Of a DNA stretch of 64,000 bases, positions 11,300 through 21,969 are shown piece by piece. The DNA comes from Panopea generosa. Taxonomy: Eukaryota; Mollusca; Bivalvia; Adapedonta; Hiatellidae. Numbering within the stretch: position 1 is the first letter of the stretch; every line of letters begins with the position of its first letter. The notes beneath the pieces are model-generated. The model made no database searches. It saw nothing but the letters and a program-made list of their open reading frames with translations, and was not told the origin of the DNA. Both the position numbers and the translations under genes were made by a program. The stretch is taken from assembly GCA_029582155.1 (NCBI GenBank), contig CM055901.1, positions 51,093,206-51,157,205 on the forward strand, written 5' to 3'.

Positions 11300-12605
11300 T
11301 GTGTGTCAGCTCACCAATGGAGATAATTATCACACCCCAGTCATGGCAAAGCAGCATTATCATAGAACATGCAATTACAGGAACCGTTTGTAGCAAGCTT
11401 GTCAGTCATCATTACATAGAAAAATATTGTGTTTACCAAGGGAGATTAATCTTTACTTCAGTCATTGCATTGTCATGTCAATGAAAGTTGAACATGCAAT
11501 TACAGAAAAATTACAAGGTAATAAACCTTAGTTTTAGCTTACCAATGGAGATATTCATCAACACAGTCATTGCATTATCATTATCAACAAGGAAACTGGT
11601 ACAAATAGTTTACAGGGAGATAGTCTTTATTTGGTATCCGTTTTCCAAGGGAGATAATCACTACATCTCAGTCATTGCATTATCATTACAAGGAAACGTG
11701 TACAAACAATTTACACATTTTACTTGGCATTAAACTTTAATGTTAGAATTCCAAGGGATATAATCACCACAACCATCATTGCATTATCATTACAAGGCAA
11801 CTGGTACAAACAATTACACAAGCTTTACATTGTATTAACACTTAATGTTAGATTTCCAAGGGAGGTAATCATAACAACAGTAATTGCATTAACATAACAA
11901 GGAAAATGAAACAAACAATTTACAGAAACTTTACATGGTAACAATCCTTAATGTAAGCTTACCAAGGGAGATAACCATCACATCACAATCATTGCAACAG
12001 AAGATGTAGAAACAATAACAGAAACTTAACATGGTATCTAACCTAAGTATAAACTTACTAAGGGAGATAATCATCACATCACAATCATTGCAATAAAATT
12101 GTACAGACAATTACAGAAACTCTACATGGTATAACCTATGTGTTTACTTACCAAGGGAGATAATCATCACATCACAATCACTGCAACTGAAGTTGTACAA
12201 ACAATAACAGAAATTTTACATGGCATCTAACCTTAGTGTTAGCTTACCAAGGGAGATAATCATCACATCACAATCATTGCAACAGAAATTGTACAAACAA
12301 TAACAGAAATTTTACATGGTATCTAATCTTAGTGTTAGCTTACCAAGGGGGATAATCATCACATCACAATCATTGCGAAAGAAATTTTACAAACAATAAC
12401 AGAAATTTCACATGGTATCTTACCCAATTGTTAACTTACCAAGGGAGATAATCATCACAATCATTGCAATAGTAGTTGTACAAACAATAACAGAAACTTT
12501 ATATGGTATCTAACCTTGCTGTTAGCTTACCAAGGGAGATAATCATCACATCACAATCATTGCAATAGAAGTTGAACAAACAAAAACAGAAACTTTACAA
12601 AGGAA
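11300..12605. repeat. ~96-bp satellite-like array
   Basis: About 13 units containing ACCAAGGGAGATAATCATCA CATCACAATCATTGCA, then gtacaaacaataacagaaac and a catggtatctaaccttagtg-like segment. Unit starts at 12151, 12247, 12343 and 12439 give 96 bp. The left third is far more diverged than the right, so homogenisation has been confined to the right part. Confidence 0.88.
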
Positions 12606-12757
12606 TAACACCTGCCATTATAACAAAGTCAGTATAACAGCAATCAAAGCCAATAGCTCTCAATAACAGTCACAATATTACAATAGGAAGGTTACTAGGT
12701 TGAACACACTATAGCAGAAAATTTTTATGTAAGGTATGGGAGACAACACTTTATAAA

Positions 12758-13460
12758 ACAAGAGCTGTCAGAAAGACAGTGTGCTCAACTATTTCGATGC
12801 TTTTCTAAAACAACAACTTTTTCAGGAAATAAGTACCAAATGGAAAACAATTAATATAAAACTCAGGGTTGGTAAACTTAAGCTTTAATAATTATAAAAA
12901 ATTATAATTCTTGTCTGTTAAAATCAATTAAGCAAAATGATTCAACAACAATATTTATTTTCATAATCAAGTTTTTTTGGTTGAAAACAACAAAGTGAAT
13001 GGATAGCTCATATTGCCTAAATATTATTTAATTAAGCATTTAGTTACATTAAATTTTGTCTTTCAAACATTATAATTGCTTTATAAATTCATTAACCATT
13101 GCTGAAAAAAATGATAGGTGTGCCAATAGTTAACTTAAAGCACACTATGTACATCTAATTACCCTAAATATAACAATTGTATGACTAGAATAATATAAGT
13201 TGGTCAAGCATATCAAGAAGAGTACAATAGTCCCCCTATTCTACAAATAGTCGAGCTAAAAAGGGGCCACAACTCCTATAATATTTGACCAATGTTGACA
13301 AATATTAATTTTTGTCGGTCTTTTATGATTACAGAGCTGTACATGAAATAATGATAAAATACTTAGATCCTTTCAGATGTTATTGACCCTAATCCAATTT
13401 GACAACAAACAGACGGACACACAAACTAATGGCCAGACAGAACAACAAAAATGGCAGGGA
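12758..13460 (+). mobile_element. Bivalve-type dispersed repeat starting ACAAGAGCTGTCAGAAAGAC
   Basis: The opening (ACAAGAGCTGTCAGAAAGAC AGTGTGCTCAACTATTTCG) and later blocks (AGTCGAGCTAAAAAGGGGCC, then acaactcctataatatttgacc; CAGACGGACACACAAACTAA) match, from memory, a very abundant bivalve dispersed element. No coding capacity was seen. The right boundary is approximate. Confidence 0.55.
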
Positions 13461-14714
13461 CAAATAAATATCACCATAGCAAAATCATCATATAAGTCAT
13501 CAGCAAGTCAACTTGAGTGTATACACACAATATAGATATACTTGGATACCGCAGGAAACTAGTACAGATAAAATCAATGTTACTGGAGACCAAACTAAAT
13601 ATCACCGTAAATATCAGAGTTTACAAAATTAATCGTCTTCCCAAATATAATATCAAAATCCTTTTCATGAAGGTATGATATTATATGACAAATCACTGTT
13701 TCAGCATGTACTTCACTCCGAGCTACTGGTCAAATCAACAATATCATCAACAACATAGACCCGGTTTAGATTACGTTGCAGTCTGGTAACGGTATACATG
13801 GTTTGGCCATCAGTCAGCAAAATTGATATTGACAACTCTTCTATTTAATAATGGAATGGTCTAAAGCCAAGGATGGAAGAGTCCATGTATCAGTTAAAGG
13901 TGAAGGCATGATAAACAGGGAAGATAACCCCCCAGTAAAGTCAACACACATCAGCCATTATGGTACAGTTTCAGCAATGCTGTGAGACAAGTTGACATTG
14001 TCAGATATTATGGTCTTTATGCAAATACTATAAATTTTATTCCATCAAAATAAACTAACGAAAAAATTTAATAATATTCTCATTTTATCTTAAAAGAATG
14101 CAGAATATAATCTAAAAGACTGTAAAAATCCAACTAACATTCTTACCTTTAATTCTCAGAAACTAGCAGAGATTCTTGTCTTATCACCATAGATTGAAAC
14201 AAATATTTGTACAAGATTCCAGAACCAATATTGTATAATCTGCCCAACCTTGAGCCATAACAGCAAACCGATACGCAGATCTGAGCAGATAACTAGCGCT
14301 AGCTGTAGGTGTTTTATTCAAATTTTCACTCACTGTTCTCTTTATGAGGCAGCATCATGTGCATCAGGTAATAAACTACATAATTTAAATAAGAGAACTT
14401 TCAAGTAATTGCTTTTATTACCTACAATACCATTCCATGTAATGTTGATATTCTATTTATATTTATTCGGTACCTTGATAAAATATGTTTCATGGTATCA
14501 GATTCTAATATCTTCATAATATAATAATGAAAACAAGCTATGTTGAACTCAGTGCACTACTACCACTATTGAATACTCCAAACCTACATATGATGTACAT
14601 AGGATGTAAACTATATCTATATTATAACAATGATAACTAGAAACATAGCTGAAAGTGATGAATACCCCAGACACAGTTATTGCACCCTTTTGCTGTCTGC
14701 TTTTAAACAGTGAA
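13461..14714. other. Non-coding stretch, nothing recognised
   Basis: AT-rich, with one short foldback (ATATAATATC...GATATTATAT near 13647-13686). No gene or array recognised. Confidence 0.45.
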
Positions 14715-15175
14715 CCAATTAGAGTAACCTATCATTTTTGTGAAGTGTTACTGAATTCCAGCCAATGGTTGCTGAGCAACAGTGTCTGAGAAAAAATGTC
14801 TGAAAAATTCAAATGGCCATAACTCATTGAAAAATTATTCGGGCACAACATGCCGACGATATGCACAACTAGGCTTGGTACCAATCACTTTTGTGAGTGT
14901 CATTGAATTACAGCCAATGGTTGCCGGGAAATAGCAACCACAAAAAAAATGCCAAAAAAAATTTCAAAGGGCCCTAACTTATTGAAAAATTATTCTCGTA
15001 CAACATGCCGACAATATGCACAACTATGCTTGGTACCAATCACACTTGTGAGGTTTTATTGAAATCCAGCCAATGGTCGCTGAGAAAAAGCGATCACAAA
15101 AATTGTCTAATAGAAATATGGACAGACCGACAAGCACGATTCCTATATACTTTGTACCTGGGGGTATAATGAAAA
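14715..15175 (+). mobile_element. Family F dispersed repeat with internal units of ~153 bp
   Basis: Blocks containing GGCCATAACTCATTGAAAAA TTATTC recur at about 153-bp spacing (14816 and 14969), each followed by a CAACATGCCGAC...GGTACCAATCAC segment and ...AGCCAATGGTTGC. It ends with CTGGGGGTATAATGA, as in other copies of this family. The 69-codon plus frame at 15073-15282 is part of it. Confidence 0.6.
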
Positions 15176-15664
15176 TGAGATATGTTGGACTCATCAGCCC
15201 TGAATACTCCGAACCTACACATGATGGAGGTAGAAGTGAATTTATTGTTATCTTTTCTTCTTTTTATTCATGTGTGGAATAGCCAATATTTTAGATTTAG
15301 TTAACATTGAAACTTTGATAGCCAAGTCTGTCTCAATTTTAACTTGGCGAGTTAAATCAAATCATGGTCAGATTGTTAGAAAATTACAACTCTGAAAATT
15401 GGTACATGTAATCCAAAATAAAGTCTGGCCAATGTATGCCTTTTTTTCTGTTTATGATTGCAGATCTTGGACCAGTGAGAAATTTGAGCCCAGAAACAAG
15501 CTACAGATTTTTAATTTTCTAATGTCATTTGAACATTAGCATTACAATGAAACCCTTTGAGAAGTGTAATAGTGGTGTGAGACATGTACATCGAACAAGT
15601 CGCTAATGATGGCACAGAAAAAAGTATAATTGTATAAAAGTCTTATCATATCTCATTAAGATAA
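15176..15664. other. Non-coding stretch, nothing recognised
   Basis: No array, SINE or exon recognised. Confidence 0.45.
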
Positions 15665-16010
15665 GTCTTGTCAGATTTGAAAACCAGTAGATTATCTGGT
15701 CAAATAGGGAATCATTACATTGTCTGGTCAGATTGGGAAACCAATAGATGGTCTGTTCAGATAGGGAAACCAGTTGACATCTGGTCAGAATGGGAAACCA
15801 TTGATCATCCAGTCAGAATGGGAAACTAGTTGATCATCTGGTCAGAATGGGAAACCAGTTAATCATCTGGTCAGAATGGGAAAACAGTAGATTGTCTGGT
15901 CAGAATGGGAAACCAGTTGATCATCTTGTCAGATTGGGAAACATTTGATCATCTGGTCAGAATGGGAAACCAGTAGATTGTCTGATCAGTAGATGGTCTT
16001 GACAGATTGG
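15665..16010. repeat. ~30-bp minisatellite
   Basis: About 11 units of GGTCAGAATGGGAAACCAGT TGATCATCT with small length changes. The left units are most diverged. Confidence 0.85.
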
Positions 16011-16059
16011 GAAATAATGTTGGTACAAATATTGAAAATAAGTATTCCTGCAGAAAATC

Positions 16060-16130
16060 AAATGTATTGTCAAAGCTGACCATGTTTAAACAATTATTGT
16101 TTAGACATGGTCAGCTTTGACAATACATTT
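16060..16130. repeat. 71-nt near-perfect palindrome
   Basis: Arm 16060-16094 (AAATGTATTGTCAAAGCTGA, then ccatgtttaaacaat) is the reverse complement of 16096-16130 with a single mismatch. The two arms are separated by one T at 16095. Confidence 0.95.
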
Positions 16131-16447
16131 TATTTTTTCATTATAATGTTTAAGATTGTTTGTAGCCACATCTAACTATGAGGAAAACCAAAAACGACTG
16201 CCATTCCAGACTAGATTTAAGCTAACATAGATTGCACACTTCTAAGAATTTTATTTTTCATTTAAAAAATGTGAACATTGAGATTCCACTGGCATTTATC
16301 ACTTCTGTTTAATTTAACGTCCTTCAAAATGGCCATCATGACAAAAGACAAGCATGTCTGGTTCTGAAATTACTTGTGTTTTATTACTTTTCTATGAATG
16401 AAACATCAGGAAATAAGTTTTTGTTTTCAAGGAGTGTGTTCTAGTTT

Positions 16448-16681
16448 GAATGGCCGGGTCATACTAACGATTTGAAAAATAATGCTAGCAGCTTCCTGGC
16501 TTGGTGCTCAGCATTTAGAGGATAGTTCTATGTCTGGTCGGTACAGTGTCAATATAATGTGACTAGGTGGGGGTATCATACACTGTGTCTGCATTATGAT
16601 ATTCCAGTGTGGCAGAGCTTAGAATTCTGTCTCAAACAAACAACATTGCAATACATATAACAAACACCATACAACAACATT
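16448..16681 (+). mobile_element. SINE-B, 5'-truncated copy
   Basis: Starts at GCCGGGTCATACTAACGATT and continues through the family body to ACCATACAACAACA. The tRNA-like head is missing. The conserved GTGTGGCAGAGCTTAGAATT segment is present. Confidence 0.75.
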
Positions 16682-17274
16682 ATTTCGAGACTTTTTCCAA
16701 GAATGTAAAATATATGATGTCTTAACTTATAGTAAGATCCAATGTTTACATTATCTTTCCCAAACAAGGAAGTTTTATCTAGTTAATTAGTTCAGCATAG
16801 TGGAAGAGAAATTGGCATACATTGTTATACAAGAATCTTTCTTGGGGTATCAAATCTTTTGTATTAAGAATATTCTCACATGCAGTTTCATTGTTTTTAT
16901 TGGAAACTGACAATTCCTACCAAAAGTTGAAACATCTTAATCTCATTCCTTATTGAGTTTTTCAGATGTTTTATTGATGTGGGTTTAGTGTCTGATGTTA
17001 TATTATATACTCCTATGAGTCACAAGTTGTTTAACTCACCCTGTAATATTGACAGTTATTCCAGTCCTGTGTTTATCAGCAATGTTATGCACAACCATTC
17101 TATCACAAAAGGTGGTTTGGTTTCACATGGAGCATTCACTCTAGACATGAGGGTTGATGAGCGTCCCAGCCACAGTATACTGATGGCTTTAAAATGGTAA
17201 TACTAACTCTATTGTGACTAAGTATGACTGGGTCAAGGCAACAAATACCTCTGTGTGAGGTAAAAAACTGTCTT
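16682..17274. other. Non-coding stretch, nothing recognised
   Basis: A 73-codon plus frame at 16979-17200 has no recognisable domain; treated as chance. Confidence 0.4.
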
Positions 17275-17750
17275 TTAAAGGGATTATATTGGCATATTAC
17301 CATCAATTCCCTGTCCTTAATATACACGCCCAGCATGAAGATACACTTATAACTTAGAGATATACGCGTCCAAAGTGTCTGATTGCATAACCTCTTTAAT
17401 ACAAACATCGGGTTTCTGAAGCCACGTTTTTGTTTTTGTTTACATTCGCCATTTTCAACGAACCGCTTTCGGGTTTCCGATCAATCATTGGATAACATCA
17501 TGAAGACTCGTTCCTGATCTCGTTTCCAAGGCTTTGTTTGGGAATTTTATGGAGTTTAATGTAAACATTGCACGATACTTTATTGCGGGACGTATTAAAG
17601 TTTTGGCCAATATTCAATTACTGTAAATTGATAACTTTCAAGTAAATAAAGGTTATACGTTAATACATAAGCATTATTTTGTGCACACTGCATACAAGAA
17701 AGTCTGGATTAACAGCGTGTTTGTGTTACTTGCCAATATAATCCCTTTAA
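17275..17750. mobile_element. TTAA-target MITE with perfect 20-bp terminal repeats
   Basis: The left end TTAAAGGGATTATATTGGCA (17275-17294) is the exact reverse complement of 17731-17750. Both ends carry TTAA, the target of piggyBac-type transposases, so this is probably a piggyBac-like MITE. No transposase is present. The 90-codon minus frame at 17136-17408 crosses its left end and is not a gene. Confidence 0.88.
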
Positions 17751-17973
17751 CTCTTTACTCCATATGCATTTTAACTTGACTCATCCAAACTCAAAATCCA
17801 CACATAGTCAATTTCTATGGATAGATACATTTTACCTACTCATTCTGATAGAGACGAAAACAGTGCAGAACCTGTTCTGATTGCTCGTTATGAGCAATCA
17901 AACTGGTTCTACACTGTTTTCAAAAACCTATATTAGAGGTGTTCAAAGGTGTCCACATGAAGTAAAGGGTTAA
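17747..17973. mobile_element. Second TTAA-target MITE, sharing a TTAA with the first
   Basis: Begins at the TTAA that closes the previous element (TTAACTCTTTACTCCATATG) and ends ACATGAAGTAAAGGGTTAA at 17973. The ends are imperfect inverted repeats of about 20 bp. Its centre is a foldback, 17856-17921 (GAAAACAGTGCAGAACC ... GGTTCTACACTGTTTTC). Confidence 0.78.
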
Positions 17974-18671
17974 AACTGTCCCAAAAACACATCAAAGTGA
18001 GATCACCAAAAGATTGCTGGAAACAAAACCAAACCTAACCAATACAACATCTGATATACTATGTCATAAAGGAAACTAGTGCTCCAGATGAGTTTTCTTC
18101 ATATGAGTATTTTACCCCTTAAATTAGCATTTAATGCTTATTATCAAAATGTTAAGGGTGAAAATGAACACTCTAATCAAATTGCCATTTAAAACAAACT
18201 AATCAACATTGAAATTGAAAATAACCAATACTTATTTTACCCCTTAATTCAAATTATAGTGTTTTTAAAAATTCAGAAATTTTAATACTTAAATACCCCC
18301 TCCCCAACACACCCACAAAAAAAATGCTTATCTTGAGTACTGGAAACCAATATTATATCAAGCAAATAAGCCCAGATTTGTGCTTTTCAAATTCACATGT
18401 ATGTGCATGGACCCAAATTATAACCTAGTTACCTGGGAATATATCATGAGAAAGTAACTATATTGATGAACTAGCTTCACTTAGTACACACATAGACCAT
18501 TGTTCTGTTTGTTAACCAATCTTTGCCACACGGAAAATTAAGCCCTCTAATCAATGGCCGATTTCCTTGATTTTCAATGTGTAATCACTTGCTTGGTAAA
18601 ACAAATGTTTTTTTTTATGCCATTTTTTTGTTCATAGTTATGACTGGCTCATATGATCACTGTTTTGTAAG

Positions 18672-18673
<2 letters not shown>
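17974..18673. other. Non-coding stretch, nothing recognised
   Basis: AT-rich, no array or SINE recognised. Confidence 0.45.

Positions 18674-18736
<63 letters not shown>
18674..18736. repeat. (AC)n microsatellite, 63 bp
   Basis: Uninterrupted AC/CA dinucleotide run from 18674 to 18736. It creates a Thr-His run in an 83-codon plus frame that is not a gene. Confidence 0.97.
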
Positions 18737-18739
<3 letters not shown>

Positions 18740-19099
18740 CCCTTGCTAAAACAGAAATGTTTTCATACTTTTTGAGAAGAGTTCATGATATTACACAGAA
18801 TATACATGATGGATGCAAAGGAGAATAATAAAAATCTAATGAAAAATAAAATGCAATTTTTGGTAAATCCATTTTTTAAACACATGTAATGATAATTTCT
18901 ACATTGATACTCTACTGGGCTTCTATCGAAATGTTATCTGAGTCTTTTCAAGGAGATAATTGCTTTATAACAGTCACAATTAAACTAATGTTAATTGTTT
19001 TAGAATAACCTTTGAAGAATATCAAGTAAGGCCATCCCCACATTTCAGACCCACAATCAATGATGGCCACCTGCATAGATGACAAACATAATATCTCAC

Positions 19100-19288
19100 C
19101 TGATGCTGGATTGTCAGTCTGCTCGGCTGTGACAACAACAGACTGATCATGACTAGTTTCTGTTTGGTTTACATTGGACTGGTTTACATTTTCCTCCTCT
19201 TCTATAGTATCTTCAGTCCTCTCTTTGATTAACCCTTTCTTCACCAACTCCTCCCGTGTTGAACGTATAGATATTTTTCTTTCCAGTT
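19100..19288 (-). CDS. PHACTR-family exon carrying the N-terminal RPEL motif (internal exon)
   Basis: Next coding exon of the same minus-strand gene. The acceptor TTATTTCACAG precedes AACTGGAAAG, and the donor is ATCAG/GTGAGA. Length is 189 nt, exactly 63 codons, phase 1 to phase 1. The first residues, LERKISIRSTREELVKKGLI, are the RPEL-N motif of PHACTR proteins. They keep the EEL core and the basic/hydrophobic spacing, with Ser where the motif name has Pro. RPEL motifs bind G-actin. The remainder is an acidic, Gln/Asn/Thr-rich linker (IEEEENVNQSNVNQ onward), as expected for the poorly conserved middle of the family. The C-terminal RPEL trio and the PP1-binding tail were not found at lower coordinates. 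The reading frame continues a few codons past the donor into intron, so splicing rather than read-through is inferred from the donor consensus and the phase match. Confidence 0.93.
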
Positions 19289-19424
19289 CTGTGAAATAAA
19301 ACCAAAAACAAAACTGTAATATTTAACTGATAGCTTGTACTTCATATCCATGATAAATATCAATAACAAACGTTGCATGTTACTTCCATCAAATCTGGGT
19401 ATGCGTAGTTTGGCTACTAGTAAT

Positions 19425-19560
19425 CTCCCTTTTAAAGAGAATGGTATCAGGATTTCTCAATGTTTTAAAATTTGCTAAAACATTTTTTCCCAATAAAACA
19501 TGCTTATATATTACTCAATGACCCCGTATTGCCAAAAATATATTTTCTTAAATAATGGGA
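19425..19560. repeat. Diverged relative of the TTAA MITE at 37922
   Basis: The order of blocks (TTTTAAAGAGAATGG, caatgttttaaaatttgcta, TTTTTTCCCAATAAAACATG, ACTCAATGACCCCGTATTGC) matches the left part of 37922-38319. The right end was not identified. Confidence 0.5.
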
Positions 19561-20611
19561 TAGTGCATATATATATAGTAGACTATAAGATATATAGAGA
19601 CTTTAAATATCTTATTTGATTCATATTATAACTTCTTTTATTTTTTAAATTTATTAGAAAAAACAACATATACAAACTATCGCGAGGCGTAATCACAACC
19701 AATAATTCCCATTTCAAGCTTTAACTGATCAATTATCAATTAAAATCAATCAGTAGAACATCACTAGCAATGGGATTAACCATTCGAGGACAACCTGAGG
19801 TCTTTTTTGATAAGGTAAAAGTTTTTCTTTGCATCTTTTTATATACAATATGGTTTGTATAATAATGTACCAGTAATAGGTTGTTTTATGACAATGTACC
19901 AGTAATAGGTCGTTTTATGACAATGTAGTAGATTTGCTTTGACATTTTATTTTATAAGTAACTCTAAAATAAATGATAAGTCGGTAAGTCCTCTTTTGAT
20001 ATTGTGAGAAGTTATTTATTCCAAAATACTATAAATGAATTCTCTATACAGTTACAGCTTCTATACCTATCTTAACTGTCTTTATGGAGTAATGTTCTGC
20101 TTCTTATTACCGGTATAATTGCGAAATCCTAAAAGCTATGTCTACAGATAGAGGGACTGATCGTTCAAACTGACTATTAAAACACAAAGTGGAGTTTACA
20201 ACATTGCATTATTTGCTTATTTGTTTCTCGGAAATTCTTCATCAATTATTGATATTGCCAAAGGTCATATCAAAATCAAAAGACAGCATTGTGAGATAGA
20301 AACACGAGACATGTACATAAAACATGGAGAAAATTTAGTCAACATTAACAATATCGGTGTTCCAGACACACTGATGCCCCCACTTTATTTCTGCCACGTC
20401 CACAGTTAGATGTAAAATATACTGAAAGGATAAAGAAATGCTGGGTGAATTTCAAAGCCACATTATCAAACTATTGTAAGAGATATTTACAGTTTTAGAA
20501 TATGTATGTAAAGGTATTTCATCATTAATGAATTTTTCAATTATTATTGTTCAATATACATGTACAAGCAATAATTTGAAAATATCCGAAAGTCAAGACT
20601 TCATAAAAGTG

Positions 20612-20799
20612 GGGTGGTAGTGTAATGGATAGAGTGTTGGCCGCTCACACCAGAGGTTGTGGGTTTGATCCCCAGATTGACCCGATGCCCATCCTAAAAC
20701 AACACTCAGTACTGGTTCTACCCAGAAGCGGACTCGAAAGTGGTTCATATTAGCTCTGAGCTTTCATAGCGATTGAGCTAAAATAAATAAGTAAAAACT
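20612..20799 (+). mobile_element. SINE-D, full length with 17-bp target-site duplication
   Basis: The tRNA-like head (GGTAGTGTAATGGATAGAGT, then gttggccgctcacaccag) has a box B GGTTGTGGGTTTGATCC. The body includes CAGTACTGGTTCTACCCAGA. AAGACTTCATAAAAGTG is duplicated perfectly on both sides (20595-20611 and 20800-20816), which fixes the ends. A diverged inverted relative lies at 44750-44900. Confidence 0.93.
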
Positions 20800-20816
20800 A
20801 AGACTTCATAAAAGTG

Positions 20817-21969
20817 CTCCAAGTCAACCTCGAGTTACTGAAGTTTCACTGTTAACTACAATTACAAAGGCAATGATCTTTTTATTTTATTTAGAATCTG
20901 GAACGAGGGTGGCATGGGGATGAGAGAGAGGGGATAAAGGAAGTTAGTCTCAAAAAGTTAGTCACAGCACAATATTTAAAATGAAGTTTCACCATCAGAT
21001 CACACTCAGTTCAATATAGCTATGAGCTAAGAGAAAACAATTCATTAAATGCAATATATGTTTTTACATTTGCATAACTGTTTATAGCATTATGTAAATG
21101 GCAACTGACAGAATGCATGAGTTGAATTATTCTACAACAACGACCTTATGTCCGCTGTGTTTTCATCAGGGTTTTTGCAGTATTTCCGGAACCAGAGCGT
21201 AAGTGAATACCAAAATCATCATATTTATAATGGCTATATCATATTTATCCAATTACTTCCTGCTTAAAAATAAGGTCAAAGGCTAAACCGTTCATATTTA
21301 CAGGGCATATATAATTCAACTTTCTTATTATAAAAAGCCAAAGAAAACGCCTCATTATTTTACAAGAATAATTATAACTTAAGTAGCACAAGATCCTATT
21401 CTGCTTGGATATTAATTTCCCTGTTGTCCTGTTTTATTCCCTAAACCGTTTGAAAACTGATCCTAGGCTTTAAATGAAATGCCCATAAAGTGATGCACCA
21501 GTTTTATCCAGGTCTCCAAATGTGATGCTGCACAATAACCGGATGATTCCAGACCAAACAAACCTTTATTCTAATAGCCATATTGATTTTGTTATTAGTG
21601 CAGCTTGCAATGTTTTAAAAAGGGGACATAAGTCAGTTGACATCCTGCAGATCAGGTTTCAAGAATCAGGCAATGCACCGGGAGAATTTGTGAACTCTGT
21701 GACTTAGTATTGATCAGCTAGTCTGCAACTTATAAAATATCCCCATGACACCATTCACAGCTAAGTCTACCAAACTCAACAAATTATATTGTTAAAAAAC
21801 ACAGCTCTTCAAAAAAGGTAGACACATTCAGTGTATTGCATTTGTCCATGCATTGAAAATATGACAATAGAAATAATATTATCATTTGTTCTCAAGTCAA
21901 TTCATTCCCTTGTTCATGCATCATGTTTATCCATGGTTCAATTCAGTGATTTGTTCAAATTATCATGAC
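20817..21969. other. Intronic non-coding stretch
   Basis: No array or SINE recognised. A 61-codon plus frame at 21522-21707 has no known features. The last 100 bp contain degenerate traces of the 39-bp repeat. Confidence 0.45.

Noticed and set aside
17136-17408. 90-codon minus frame, considered as a further PHACTR exon
   Set aside because: It crosses the terminal repeat of a TTAA MITE and shows no PHACTR-like residues.
18577-18828. 83-codon frame with a Thr-His run
   Set aside because: Produced by the (AC)n microsatellite.
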